Assembly (NCBI RefSeq): GCF_039645965.1
Contig: NZ_CP147917.1
Location: 992,001 to 1,056,000, forward strand
Reading direction: 5' to 3'
Length of the DNA stretch: 64,000 bases
Origin: Sulfurimonas sp. HSL3-2
GTDB taxonomy: Bacteria > Campylobacterota > Campylobacteria > Campylobacterales > Sulfurimonadaceae
Part shown: one piece after another, positions 53,725 through 62,847 of the stretch
How positions within the stretch are numbered: position 1 is the stretch's first letter
Layout: the number at the start of each line of letters is the position of its first letter
The notes under the pieces: model-generated
What the model saw: only the letters and a program-made list of their open reading frames with translations
Databases searched by the model: none
What the model was told of the DNA's origin: nothing
Translations under genes and position numbers: made by a program

Positions 53725-54870
53725 ATGAATATAGAAACTATGAAGACACCTTGTTATGTGTGTGAAGAACAGCTTTTAGAAAACAATCTTAAACTTCTTG
53801 ACCGCGTTCAAAAAGAGAGCGGAGCAAAAGTTATATTGGCGCTTAAAGGCTTTGCGATGTGGTCTACGTTTGACCTTGTCAGCAAATACCTTTACGGCTG
53901 TACTTCCAGCGGGCTTCACGAGGCTAAACTTGCTTACGAAGAGTTTAAAAAGTTTGATGCAAGCAAAGAGGTACATACATACTCTCCCGCCTTTAAAGAT
54001 GAAGATATAGACGAGATAGCGAAAATATCGGATCATATCGTCTTTAACTCACCTTCTCAGTTGATGCGTTTTAAAGACAGAGTGTTAGAGATCAATCCAA
54101 ATATCTCAATTTCTATCCGTATAAATCCAGAGTTTTCGTCATCTCCTGCAGATATGTACAATCCTTGCGGACTTTACAGCCGTCTTGGAACGACACTTGC
54201 AAACTTTGATGAGAGTGTTTTAGAGCATATAGACGGCTTGAACTTCCATGCACTTTGCGAGCAGAACGTTGATGCGTTAGAGGGAGTGCTGGAAGCTTTT
54301 GAAGAGAAGTTCGGCAAATACATCGACGGTATGAAATATATCAACTTCGGCGGCGGTCACCACATAACTCGTAAGGATTATGATGTAGAACGCCTAATAG
54401 AGGTCATAAAAGCGTTTAAAGCAAGACATAACGTAGAGGTCTATCTTGAACCCGGAGAAGCTGTAGGGTGGCAGACGGGCTATCTGGTCGCAACGGTTTT
54501 AGATATCGTGCATAACGGTATGGATGTAGCCATCCTTGATACCTCTGCTGAAGCGCATATGCCAGACACGTTAGCGATGCCTTACCGTGCAGATGTCCGT
54601 TTCTCAGGTGAAGCGGGAGAGAAGAAACATACATATAGATTCGGCGGAAACACCTGTCTGGCAGGCGACATCATGGGAGATTATTCGTTTGACGAGCCTT
54701 TACATGTAGGACAAAGAATAATCTTCGAAGACCAGATCCACTACACGTTTGTCAAAAACACGACGTTTAACGGTATCAAGCTTCCATCTTTGGCAATCTT
54801 GAGAAAAGACGGCAGACTCGATATCGTCAAAGAGTTCGGTTACGAGGATTACAGAGACAGACTTTCTTGA
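53725..54870 (+). CDS. nspC: Carboxynorspermidine decarboxylase
   Basis: 381 aa, alanine-racemase-fold PLP enzyme. Catalytic Lys is K41 in LALKGFAMWS. Further motifs are IRINPE, GLNFHALCEQNVD, NFGGGHHITR, LEPGEAVGWQTG and CLAGDIMGDY. Converts carboxy(nor)spermidine to (nor)spermidine. It carries an imperfect palindrome copy at 54700-54709. Confidence 0.92.
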   Translation: MNIETMKTPCYVCEEQLLENNLKLLDRVQKESGAKVILALKGFAMWSTFDLVSKYLYGCTSSGLHEAKLAYEEFKKFDASKEVHTYSPAFKDEDIDEIAKISDHIVFNSPSQLMRFKDRVLEINPNISISIRINPEFSSSPADMYNPCGLYSRLGTTLANFDESVLEHIDGLNFHALCEQNVDALEGVLEAFEEKFGKYIDGMKYINFGGGHHITRKDYDVERLIEVIKAFKARHNVEVYLEPGEAVGWQTGYLVATVLDIVHNGMDVAILDTSAEAHMPDTLAMPYRADVRFSGEAGEKKHTYRFGGNTCLAGDIMGDYSFDEPLHVGQRIIFEDQIHYTFVKNTTFNGIKLPSLAILRKDGRLDIVKEFGYEDYRDRLS

Positions 54871-54896
54871 AAAAATAAGATCTTAAAAGACAGGTG

Positions 54897-56114
54897 ATGA
54901 TAAAAAAGATAAAGAAACATGCTACTACAAACAAGCTGGTGATAGTCGGGATACTCTTAGGGGTGTTGTTTGGTTCTTTCCTTCCTGAACTGGCATTAAA
55001 GCAAAAGCTTATAGGAACGGCATTCATCTACTTTTTAAAGATGCTGGTTGTCCCGCTTGTGTTCGCCAGCGTCTACACTGCGATCTTAGGACTTGGTTCG
55101 CTTGAACATCTTAAGAGAATGGGTCTTAAAACCATAGGTCTTTATCTTTTTACTACTGCTTTGGCTGCTTTGGCAGCAATCGTAGCTATGAACATCTTTC
55201 AGATCGGCGAAAGAGTGAGTCATGAAGGGCTGCAGTATGCCCAAGCTGCTCAGATAGCACCATTTTCATTTTCATCCATGATCCTCAGTTTTATCCCCGT
55301 AAATATCTTTAAAGCGCTCGGTGAAGGCTCGATGATGCAGATCATCGTCTTTGCCATCCTTTTTGGAGTGGCATCGCTATACTTGAAAAAAGAACAACAG
55401 CAACCAATGTTTGATTTCTTTACGGCTGTCAGCAATGTGATGCTGAAAATGGCCGAGTGGGTCATACTACTTACTCCTATCGGTGTCTTCAGTCTCATAT
55501 CGTATGTCATTGCAGACCAAGGTATAGAGGTCGTTGCAGGTTTGTGGAAATATCTGCTTATGGTCATCGGAGTGATCCTTTTTCACGGAGTCGTCACACT
55601 GCCTGCCGTGCTTGCGTTCTTTGGAAGAGTCAATCCCTATCGCTATCTCTCAGACGTTCGAGAAGCGAGTATCATGGCATTTTCTACCGCTTCTTCTGCA
55701 GCTACGCTTCCTATCTCTATGCGTGTCGTAGAAGAGGACGGAGAGGTCGATGCAAAGACCGCTTCGTTTGTGCTTCCCTTAGGAGCTACGGTCTCTATGG
55801 ACGGTACTGCGGCATATCTGAGTGTCGCAGTATTATATATAGCAAATATGGCGGGAGCGACTCTTAGTTTTGGTGATCAGCTTCTGCTTGGTATCACGGT
55901 AGTGGCACTTAGTGTCGGAGTCGCAGCACTTCCCAGCGCTTCACTTGTGATGATGGTCGTGATACTTAACCAGTTAGGACTGCCTGTAGAGTATATGGCA
56001 CTTATTATCGCGGTAGACCGCATACTTGATATGTGTCGCACCTCACTCAACGTGACTTCAGACCTGGTAGTCGCCAAGGTCATAGACCAGTATGAAAAAA
56101 GAGATAAACTATAG
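54897..56114 (+). CDS. Dicarboxylate/amino acid:cation symporter (DAACS)
   Basis: About 405 aa, eight helices plus re-entrant loops of the GltP/DctA family. STASSAATLPISMRV is the serine-rich re-entrant loop, and GATVSMDGTAAYLSVAVLYIAN and DRILDMCRTSLNVTSDLVVAKVID are the binding-site segments. Imports C4-dicarboxylates or glutamate/aspartate with Na+ or H+. Confidence 0.9.
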   Translation: MIKKIKKHATTNKLVIVGILLGVLFGSFLPELALKQKLIGTAFIYFLKMLVVPLVFASVYTAILGLGSLEHLKRMGLKTIGLYLFTTALAALAAIVAMNIFQIGERVSHEGLQYAQAAQIAPFSFSSMILSFIPVNIFKALGEGSMMQIIVFAILFGVASLYLKKEQQQPMFDFFTAVSNVMLKMAEWVILLTPIGVFSLISYVIADQGIEVVAGLWKYLLMVIGVILFHGVVTLPAVLAFFGRVNPYRYLSDVREASIMAFSTASSAATLPISMRVVEEDGEVDAKTASFVLPLGATVSMDGTAAYLSVAVLYIANMAGATLSFGDQLLLGITVVALSVGVAALPSASLVMMVVILNQLGLPVEYMALIIAVDRILDMCRTSLNVTSDLVVAKVIDQYEKRDKL

Positions 56115-56127
56115 TGAAAGGAACACG

Positions 56128-56682
56128 ATGATAGAAGATAAAGAGAGATGGAATATTAGACATGTAGAAAAACCGATGCCTCATTATGTGGCACCGATAC
56201 TTGAGAAATATACAGAGCTGGCTAATGTCGGCACAGCGCTCGACGTAGCATGCGGAATAGGGCGCAACACACACTACCTGGCAGATCTGGGTTTTACGGT
56301 GGATGCGATCGATCTTTCCGATTATGCACTGGGACAGATCAGAGAAGATGAGAAGATCATCAAGTATGAGGTCGATCTGGATTTTTATGACCTTGAAAAG
56401 CAGAAGTATGATCTTATCATCAATATCAACTATCTTAACAGAAGATTGATGGCGCAGATGACAGAAGCTCTTAATGCAAAGGGGACAGTGATATTCGAGA
56501 CCTTTATCGTTGCCCACGATAAGCCTGAAAAAGGGAGTATGAACCCGGATTATCTTTTAAATCCAAATGAACTTCTTAATGCATTTAAAGATCTTAATAT
56601 TATCTACTATGAAGAGAAAGATGTTATCAATCTAAGAGGGGAAGAGGCGAGACTAGCCTCTTTGGTAGCTAAAAAGTTCTAA
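56128..56682 (+). CDS. SAM-dependent methyltransferase (TehB-like)
   Basis: 184 aa. LDVACGIGRNTHYLADLGFTVDAIDLSDYAL is the SAM-binding motif, and YDLIININYLNRRLM is the later acid region. ATG 56128 after AAAGGAACACG is preferred to the upstream ATG inside the symporter gene. Resembles the tellurite-resistance TehB methyltransferases in layout. Target unknown. Converges with the next gene on the other strand with 1 bp between. Confidence 0.8.
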   Translation: MIEDKERWNIRHVEKPMPHYVAPILEKYTELANVGTALDVACGIGRNTHYLADLGFTVDAIDLSDYALGQIREDEKIIKYEVDLDFYDLEKQKYDLIININYLNRRLMAQMTEALNAKGTVIFETFIVAHDKPEKGSMNPDYLLNPNELLNAFKDLNIIYYEEKDVINLRGEEARLASLVAKKF

Positions 56683-56683
56683 C

Positions 56684-57499
56684 TTATAATAGTCTTTTCA
56701 TAAGCTCGATATGGTAACTTTCCTGATAGTTTACAAAGTTAAAAAATCTTTTTAAACCGTCATCTTCTATGGCACCTGAAAGCGTTCTGCACATCTCTTT
56801 TGCAGCTTCCTCTTCGGCGATGCCGTCAACTACGAACTTCTGGATATCTTTTACCTTATATGTCAGCTCGTGAAGCTCTCTAGGCAGGGCTAAGATACCC
56901 ATTTTTGCCATCATCTCTCCAAAAGACTGCAGGTGAAAATGCGACTCGTCTATAAGGTCTTGAAAGACATTGAAGTGAGTCAGATTCTCTGTGCGTGCCT
57001 GCATGTAAGCATAGACTAAAATAAGTTCATACTCTTTATAAGACTCTTCAAACAGGAACATCGTCAGTGCATCGATCTGATCTTGGGGAAGATGTTTATC
57101 TCCGTAAGTTCTTTTCATGTTAAAAGCGGTCACTTCTGCATTGTTATTTCTATCTTCAAGAAGCGTTGTTATATAGCTTATCATATAGTCTTCGTCAGTT
57201 TTCATCCTCGTGTCTAAGACATTTTCAGAATAAAGTGACGCAGTCTCTTCGAGTTCAGCGAGCAGATGTACGAGTACCTCAAAGACACTTCCGCTTTTTT
57301 TGAGAGTCTTTGTCCTGTCGTAGTTATAGTCATCACCGCTTCTTAAAGTATCGCCGCCGACCCATTTCATATGACGGAACTCTATTGTCGAGAAGTTGTA
57401 GAGGTCTCTTTTTATCTGTTTGTCATTGATCGCAAACGATGCGAACAGTACGCTTAACCAAAGCTCATGTTTTGCCTGATATAGTTTACTCATTTTCAT
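56684..57499 (-). CDS. Ferritin-like (diiron) protein
   Basis: 271 aa. Almost entirely helical with repeated E-x-x-H-type pairs: IEFRHMKW, EESYKEYELI, IDESHFHLQSF and NYQESYHIELM, placed to form a dinuclear site. It may be a ferritin-like oxidase or a binding protein. Lies 86 bp downstream of the IscU-like gene on the same strand. No family name is sure. Confidence 0.55.
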   Translation of the reverse strand: MKMSKLYQAKHELWLSVLFASFAINDKQIKRDLYNFSTIEFRHMKWVGGDTLRSGDDYNYDRTKTLKKSGSVFEVLVHLLAELEETASLYSENVLDTRMKTDEDYMISYITTLLEDRNNNAEVTAFNMKRTYGDKHLPQDQIDALTMFLFEESYKEYELILVYAYMQARTENLTHFNVFQDLIDESHFHLQSFGEMMAKMGILALPRELHELTYKVKDIQKFVVDGIAEEEAAKEMCRTLSGAIEDDGLKRFFNFVNYQESYHIELMKRLL

Positions 57500-57565
57500 C
57501 TGTATCCCTTTATTTAAATCTCATATAGTATGGACTTTGTTCATGTTATATTCAGTCACTGAAGC

Positions 57566-57585
57566 TTCATCTTTGGTGAGATGAA
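57566..57585. terminator. Weak hairpin after the IscU-like gene
   Basis: TTCATCT (57566-57572) and AGATGAA (57579-57585), 6-nt loop, abutting the stop codon. No T-tract, so attenuation or mRNA stability is as likely. Confidence 0.3.
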
Positions 57586-58038
57586 TCATTCTGATTCTAC
57601 CTCGCAGCTGTCTTTCATCTTGATGATATGGACTTCCTCTTTCTCTCCGCGAAGCAGGTTCTCACGGTTAATAAGCGAAGCTACGAACGCTTCAAGCACC
57701 ATATCCGTACATATCCTCTGTTTTGGAGTAAGACCACCGAGTTTCAACTCCATTTTCGCTATCGCTTTTTTGCCGTAGTCTATGTTTTGCGTTTTTATCA
57801 TCTCGCTGAACATAGAACCTACGACTACGGTATCCTGACAGCCGTTTGTTGCGTATCTGACATCTTCTATGATGTCACCTTCGGTCTTTATATAAAAGAT
57901 GACATACTCTCCCGTCTTTTCATCAACACCGATGCCGACACCGCTGGTATCATCAAGTTTTCCGTAGTTTTTTGGAGCCATAAGGTGCTCTAAGACCTCT
58001 GGATTCATACCTTCAGGCATTTTTACATTTTCAAACAT
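57586..58038 (-). CDS. IscU/NifU-like scaffold lacking one cluster Cys
   Basis: 150 aa with the NifU-N fold: EHLMAPKNYGKLDDTSGVG, ATNGCQDTVVVGS (second Cys) and LTPKQRICTDMVLEAF (third Cys). The first of the three ligand Cys is missing (GVGIGVDEK where most have a Cys). An extra Cys lies near the C terminus. It may hold clusters differently or serve as a sulfur or iron acceptor. Confidence 0.75.
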   Translation of the reverse strand: MFENVKMPEGMNPEVLEHLMAPKNYGKLDDTSGVGIGVDEKTGEYVIFYIKTEGDIIEDVRYATNGCQDTVVVGSMFSEMIKTQNIDYGKKAIAKMELKLGGLTPKQRICTDMVLEAFVASLINRENLLRGEKEEVHIIKMKDSCEVESE

Positions 58039-58085
58039 ATTTATATCTTCAATTTTATTTGGGCTTATTATACATCAACATCCTG

Positions 58086-58091
58086 TATAAT
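58086..58091 (+). promoter_or_regulatory. -10 box TATAAT
   Basis: A consensus hexamer 20 bp before the YgiQ start; possible divergent control with the IscU-like gene. Confidence 0.45.
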
Positions 58092-58111
58092 ACGTAAAAA
58101 AAGAATCTTCT

Positions 58112-59887
58112 ATGAGTAAAAGACAATCAAACAAAAATAACCAATCAGACACTTATAAATTTACACAAAAAGATTTTTTACCTACGACAAAAGCCGAGAT
58201 GGATGCTCTTGGATGGAAGCAGTGCGACGTCATTCTTGTAAGCGGGGATGCCTACATCGACTCACCGTTTATCGGAGTCGCAATGGTCGGCAGGATGCTG
58301 CAGCGTATGGGCTACAAAGTAGGTATCATCGGTCAGCCTGATATCAACAGCGATACCGATATAAAAAGACTTGGAGAACCTCGTCTTTACTGGGGTGTAA
58401 GCGGAGGAAGCGTAGACAGTATGGTGAGTAACTATACTGCGACAAAAAAGTTTAGAAACTCCGATGACTACACACCCGGCGGTGTCAATAACAAGCGTCC
58501 GGACCGTGCAGTATTAGTGTACTGTAACCTTATCCGCCGTTACTTTAAAGATACTGCACCAATCGTACTCGGCGGTATAGAAGCGAGTCTTAGACGTATC
58601 ACTCATTATGACTATTGGTCGAACAAACTTCGTAAACCTATCCTTTTTGATGCCAAGGCCGACGCGCTGATATACGGGATGGGAGAGATAGCTTTACAGG
58701 AGTTGACAGAGGCGATAGACAAGGGAAAGGATTACAACGATATCCGCGGGGTATGCTATATCTCAAAAGAGCCAAAAGAGGAGTATATCCAGCTTCCCTC
58801 ACACACAGAATGTCTGCAAAACAAAGAGCGTTATATAGATATGTTCGATGATTTTTATGACAATAATGACCCGATCTCGGCAAGAGGACTCTGCGAAGAG
58901 GTCGATGGCAGATACCTGATCCAAAATCCTCCGTGCGATTACTTGACGGAAGAGGAGATGGATGCAAACTCGAACCTTCCTTTTACAAGAGAACTGCATC
59001 CCTACCATGCAAAAGAGGGGAAGGTCAAATGTCTTGAAACCATAAAGTTTTCCATTATGACGCATCACGGTTGCTGGGGTGAGTGTAACTTCTGTGCCAT
59101 AGGCGTGCATCAGGGCAGGACGATCCGAACACGCTCGGAAGAGAACATCTTAAATGAAGCAAAAGAGTTTAACAGGTATAAAGATTACAAAGGGATCATA
59201 AGCGATGTCGGAGGTCCGACTGCGAACATGTATGGTTATGAGTGTAACAAAAAGCTCAAACTAGGGACTTGTGATCATCAGCGCTGTGTGGATGCCGATC
59301 ATCTGTGTAAATCTATGAAAGTCGACCATAGCCGTAATATAAACCTTTTAAGACGTGTACGTGAAGTCGAAGGCGTACGTAAAGCGTTCGTGGCTTCAGG
59401 GGTAAGATATGACCTTATAAACGCAGATAAAAAACATGGATACAGCTACTTAAAAGAGATGGTCAGACATCATATCTCGGGACAGATGAAAGTCGCTCCG
59501 GAACACACGCAGCAAAATGTACTAGAACTTATGGGAAAACCGGGTAAGCAGGAACTTGTCGAGTTTAAAAAGCTTTATGACAAGTTAAACAAGGAAGAGG
59601 GCAAAAAGCAGTTTTTGACCTACTACCTTATAGCCGCACATCCGGGATGTACTGAAAAAGACATGCATGAGCTTAAACGCTTTACAAGCGAAGAGCTGAA
59701 GATGAATCCTGAGCAAGCGCAGGTGTTTACTCCGACTCCGGGAACATACAGTGCAGTGATGTACTATACCGAGATGGATCCAAAAACACGCAAAAAAATA
59801 TTTGTGGAGAAAGATACTCTTAAAAAAGAGAAGCAAAAGAGTATAGTAGTGGCAAAAGATGGCTTTAAAAGCGGTTTTGCTTCATAA
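58112..59887 (+). CDS. YgiQ-family radical SAM protein
   Basis: 591 aa. N-terminal B12-binding-like domain (SGDAYIDSPFIGVAMVGRMLQRMG), radical SAM motif HHGCWGECNFCAIGVHQGR (C-x3-C-x2-C), and C-terminal VAPEHTQQNVLELMGKPG. The family reaction is not known. Probably acts on protein or RNA. Confidence 0.9.
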   Translation: MSKRQSNKNNQSDTYKFTQKDFLPTTKAEMDALGWKQCDVILVSGDAYIDSPFIGVAMVGRMLQRMGYKVGIIGQPDINSDTDIKRLGEPRLYWGVSGGSVDSMVSNYTATKKFRNSDDYTPGGVNNKRPDRAVLVYCNLIRRYFKDTAPIVLGGIEASLRRITHYDYWSNKLRKPILFDAKADALIYGMGEIALQELTEAIDKGKDYNDIRGVCYISKEPKEEYIQLPSHTECLQNKERYIDMFDDFYDNNDPISARGLCEEVDGRYLIQNPPCDYLTEEEMDANSNLPFTRELHPYHAKEGKVKCLETIKFSIMTHHGCWGECNFCAIGVHQGRTIRTRSEENILNEAKEFNRYKDYKGIISDVGGPTANMYGYECNKKLKLGTCDHQRCVDADHLCKSMKVDHSRNINLLRRVREVEGVRKAFVASGVRYDLINADKKHGYSYLKEMVRHHISGQMKVAPEHTQQNVLELMGKPGKQELVEFKKLYDKLNKEEGKKQFLTYYLIAAHPGCTEKDMHELKRFTSEELKMNPEQAQVFTPTPGTYSAVMYYTEMDPKTRKKIFVEKDTLKKEKQKSIVVAKDGFKSGFAS

Positions 59888-59959
59888 TTGTTATTTTTTT
59901 AAAGAGATTGAAAGATTTTAGATTATATACTCTTCACAAATAGTAACGTAGGATTTTAA

Positions 59960-62140
59960 ATGGCTGCAGAATCTTGTAAAAACTTAGAACTTGAGACACT
60001 GCAAGAGGTCACTATAACAGAACAGGAATTTGAGAGTATCTTAAATCTGCAGTCTGTTATATTGGAGATGCTGGCACTCGGTAAAGATTCTGTAGTAATT
60101 TTAGATAAACTTTGTAATCTTGCAGAAGCACTTCTTCCTAATTCCGTAGCCTCTATTATGCTGGTAGATACCAAGACAGGGCTTTTAAATGTTTTAGCTG
60201 CTCCAAGTGTCCCACAAAGCGGTCATCAAGCATTAGCAGGTTTAAAACCGGGAGCTGACGGCGGATCATGCGGCAATGCCGTTTTTTCAAATCAACCTAC
60301 CTTTGTCGGCGATACTTTTAATGATCCTAAATGGAAAGATATAAGAAAAGTAGCCTATGATTTTAATCTTCGTTCATGCTGGTCTATGCCGGTCAGAAAT
60401 GAAGAAAATAACCCTATAGCGACATTTGCACTTTCTTCATTTGAAAAGAGGATGCCTTCACCTTTTCATAAAAAACTGCTTGGAACTGCAGCAGCTATTG
60501 TCAATATAGTCCTCAAAAATGAAGATCAGAAAAAGATCATCCTTGAAAAAGAGAAAAAGATCAATCTTTTTACGACCGCCCTGAAAAACACATCCGAAGG
60601 GTTCTATATCACTGATAAAGAGAATAATATTTTAGAGATAAACGATTCTTTTACCAAAATCATGGGATATACAAAAGAGGATGTTATCGGCAAAAATCCA
60701 AAAATATTATCATCAGACAAGCATGATAAAAAATACTTTGAAGAGATGTGGAGAAGTATCATAGAAGATAAACATTATGCAGGTGAAGTCATAAATAAAA
60801 AGAAAAACGGCGAGCTGATCACCCAGTGGATGAGTATTAATCCGATTTATAATGAAAATGACGAACTTCAAAACTATGTTGCTGTCTTTACGGATATATC
60901 CAAACTCAAAGAGTCTGAGGCAAAGATAGAGTACTTGGCATATCATGACCCTTTGACATCTTGTTACAATAAACTCTATTTAGAAGATAGACTCGAAGGA
61001 GAAAATCCCGATAACCGTTCGTTGATCCTTTTAAATGTAGATAACTTCAGTTATGTCAATCTTTCTTACGGATTTGATATAGGGGATAAACTTTTAGTCG
61101 GTATATCAAATGAACTCAAAGAGATATGTAAAGAATCTCAAATATTCAGGATCAACTCTGATGAGTTTGCACTTCTTTGTGACAGTACGGCTGATGTCAA
61201 AGCTAGTATCGAGAAGATAAGGACACATTTTAACAGAGTGTCGTTTTATATAGACAATATCAACATCAACGTCTCATTTAGCTATGGAGCTTCGTATGAC
61301 GGTAACTGCTCTCTACAAAACTCCGCTTTGGCATTAAAACAGGCAAAAGAGAGCGGTAAAAACAGGTTTTATATATTTAGTAAAGACGACACGAATATAG
61401 ATGTAAATAAAAGAGAGAACTTTGTTAAATATAACAATATCCTTCATGAAGCTATAGAGTTTGGATATTTAGTGCCATACTTTCAAGGGATAAGGGATAA
61501 CAGAACAGGTGAGATAGTCAAGTATGAATCACTTGTAAGAATTATAAAAGATGATGAAGTGATACCGCCTTTTCAGTTTTTACAAACGGCAAAACTTTCA
61601 GGGATGCTTCCTGACATCACGAAGATCATGATAGACAAAAGCTTTGCTGTTATGGCATCAAATGATTACACATTTTCGATAAATATCACGGAAGATGACT
61701 TGGATTTGGATTATCTTGAAAAGTATCTGCAGGAAAAATCACAAGAGTATGGTATCGCTCCCCAGAGAATTACTTTAGAGATGCTTGAAGGAATGAGCTC
61801 CACGGGTAAAAGAGATCATATAAGACAGTTGAATGCTTTAAAAAGAGACGGTTATCTTCTTGCTATAGACGACTTTGGTGCAGAGTATTCCAACTTTGAG
61901 AGAGTACTTGATCTTGATATCGACTTCTTAAAGATAGATGCGAGATATATTAAAAATATCGATATAGATAATAAAAGTTATGAGATTACTAAGTCGATAG
62001 TCTATTTTGCAAAAAATGCAGGTATCCCGTGTATTGCAGAGTTTGTTCACAATGAAAATGTTCAAGATATAATTGAAAAGCTAGGGATTGAATACTCTCA
62101 AGGTTTTCTGTTTAGCGAGCCTAGCGAGACTATAGGTTAA
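59960..62140 (+). CDS. GAF-PAS-GGDEF-EAL protein
   Basis: 726 aa without a membrane helix. GAF about 30-190 (SIMLVDTKTGLLNVLAAPS, GGSCGNAVF), PAS about 205-320, GGDEF about 325-470 with a degenerate signature (NSDEF in RINSDEFALL) and EAL about 480-725 (ESLVRI, DDFGAEYSNFERV, AEFVHNENV). The cyclase is probably inactive; the phosphodiesterase residues seem partly kept. Related in style to the enzyme at 36772. Confidence 0.85.
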   Translation: MAAESCKNLELETLQEVTITEQEFESILNLQSVILEMLALGKDSVVILDKLCNLAEALLPNSVASIMLVDTKTGLLNVLAAPSVPQSGHQALAGLKPGADGGSCGNAVFSNQPTFVGDTFNDPKWKDIRKVAYDFNLRSCWSMPVRNEENNPIATFALSSFEKRMPSPFHKKLLGTAAAIVNIVLKNEDQKKIILEKEKKINLFTTALKNTSEGFYITDKENNILEINDSFTKIMGYTKEDVIGKNPKILSSDKHDKKYFEEMWRSIIEDKHYAGEVINKKKNGELITQWMSINPIYNENDELQNYVAVFTDISKLKESEAKIEYLAYHDPLTSCYNKLYLEDRLEGENPDNRSLILLNVDNFSYVNLSYGFDIGDKLLVGISNELKEICKESQIFRINSDEFALLCDSTADVKASIEKIRTHFNRVSFYIDNININVSFSYGASYDGNCSLQNSALALKQAKESGKNRFYIFSKDDTNIDVNKRENFVKYNNILHEAIEFGYLVPYFQGIRDNRTGEIVKYESLVRIIKDDEVIPPFQFLQTAKLSGMLPDITKIMIDKSFAVMASNDYTFSINITEDDLDLDYLEKYLQEKSQEYGIAPQRITLEMLEGMSSTGKRDHIRQLNALKRDGYLLAIDDFGAEYSNFERVLDLDIDFLKIDARYIKNIDIDNKSYEITKSIVYFAKNAGIPCIAEFVHNENVQDIIEKLGIEYSQGFLFSEPSETIG

Positions 62141-62691
62141 CCAAACATCTTCCTCATCGAGTCAAAGAATTTTGCTCCAATACCTTTGTACTCGACAAGT
62201 TCTTTCATATAAGTATCATAATCCGTGTTTTTCTCTTTAAAATAGTTCAAAAGATACTCTTCAGAAGCTCTTATCCCATCTCTATGTTCGATCTGTAGCA
62301 GTTTTTTATAAAGAGGTATAACGGCTTCGACGGCTTTTTTAGGGGCTGCTTGTCTGATAGCCAGATAACCTTCCGGTCTTTTCTCAAAAGGGTGGTATTT
62401 TGTTTCAAAGAGAGTAGTGACCCAGTAATAATCGCCGTTTTTTGATCGATTTTTTACTACTGCCAAGATATCTTTGTTCTGTCTTAGTCTTTCCCACATC
62501 AACTTAAATATCACTTTTGGCATGTCTGGATGTCTGATGATGTTATGAGGTGAACCGATAAGTTCTTTTTCGGTATATCCGGAAACCTCCGTGAAATAGC
62601 TGTTGCAATAGGTGATATTGCCCTTTAGGTCTGTTCTGCTGTAGATGGACAAAACATTGCTGAGCTTGATCTCTTTAGGATTACTGTTCAT
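62137..62691 (-). CDS. PAS protein of CetB/Aer type
   Basis: 184 aa. GNITYCNSYFTEVSGYTEKELIGSPHNIIRHPDMPKVIFKLMWERLRQ and NGDYYWVTTLFETKYHPFEKRPEGYLAIRQ are the FAD-binding PAS of Aer and of Campylobacter CetB. There is no signalling domain, as in CetB, which works with a separate receptor (CetA). Likely senses redox for energy taxis. Overlaps the preceding gene end by 4 bp (convergent). Confidence 0.8.
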   Translation of the reverse strand: MNSNPKEIKLSNVLSIYSRTDLKGNITYCNSYFTEVSGYTEKELIGSPHNIIRHPDMPKVIFKLMWERLRQNKDILAVVKNRSKNGDYYWVTTLFETKYHPFEKRPEGYLAIRQAAPKKAVEAVIPLYKKLLQIEHRDGIRASEEYLLNYFKEKNTDYDTYMKELVEYKGIGAKFFDSMRKMFG

Positions 62692-62810
62692 ACTTTTACT
62701 CCTTTATAGGAATGGACTAAATAAAAAGTATTTTAGCACAAATTAAAACTTTATCTATTACGCAGTTGTATAAAATTTAGTAGTGAGGAGAAAATGAATA
62801 TAAAAAGCAG

Positions 62811-62838
62811 TTACATGTAAGAGACTCTTACATGTAAG
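62811..62838. repeat. Paired palindromes forming a 27-bp inverted repeat
   Basis: Two copies of the TTACATGTAA core (62811-62820 and 62828-62837) with an A at the centre of symmetry (62824) and 13-bp arms. Lies just downstream of ychF (minus strand), where it could act as a terminator. Immediately before it, a GAGGAG and ATG at 62794 open only an 8-codon frame. Confidence 0.7.
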
Positions 62839-62847
62839 AAAAGGCGG

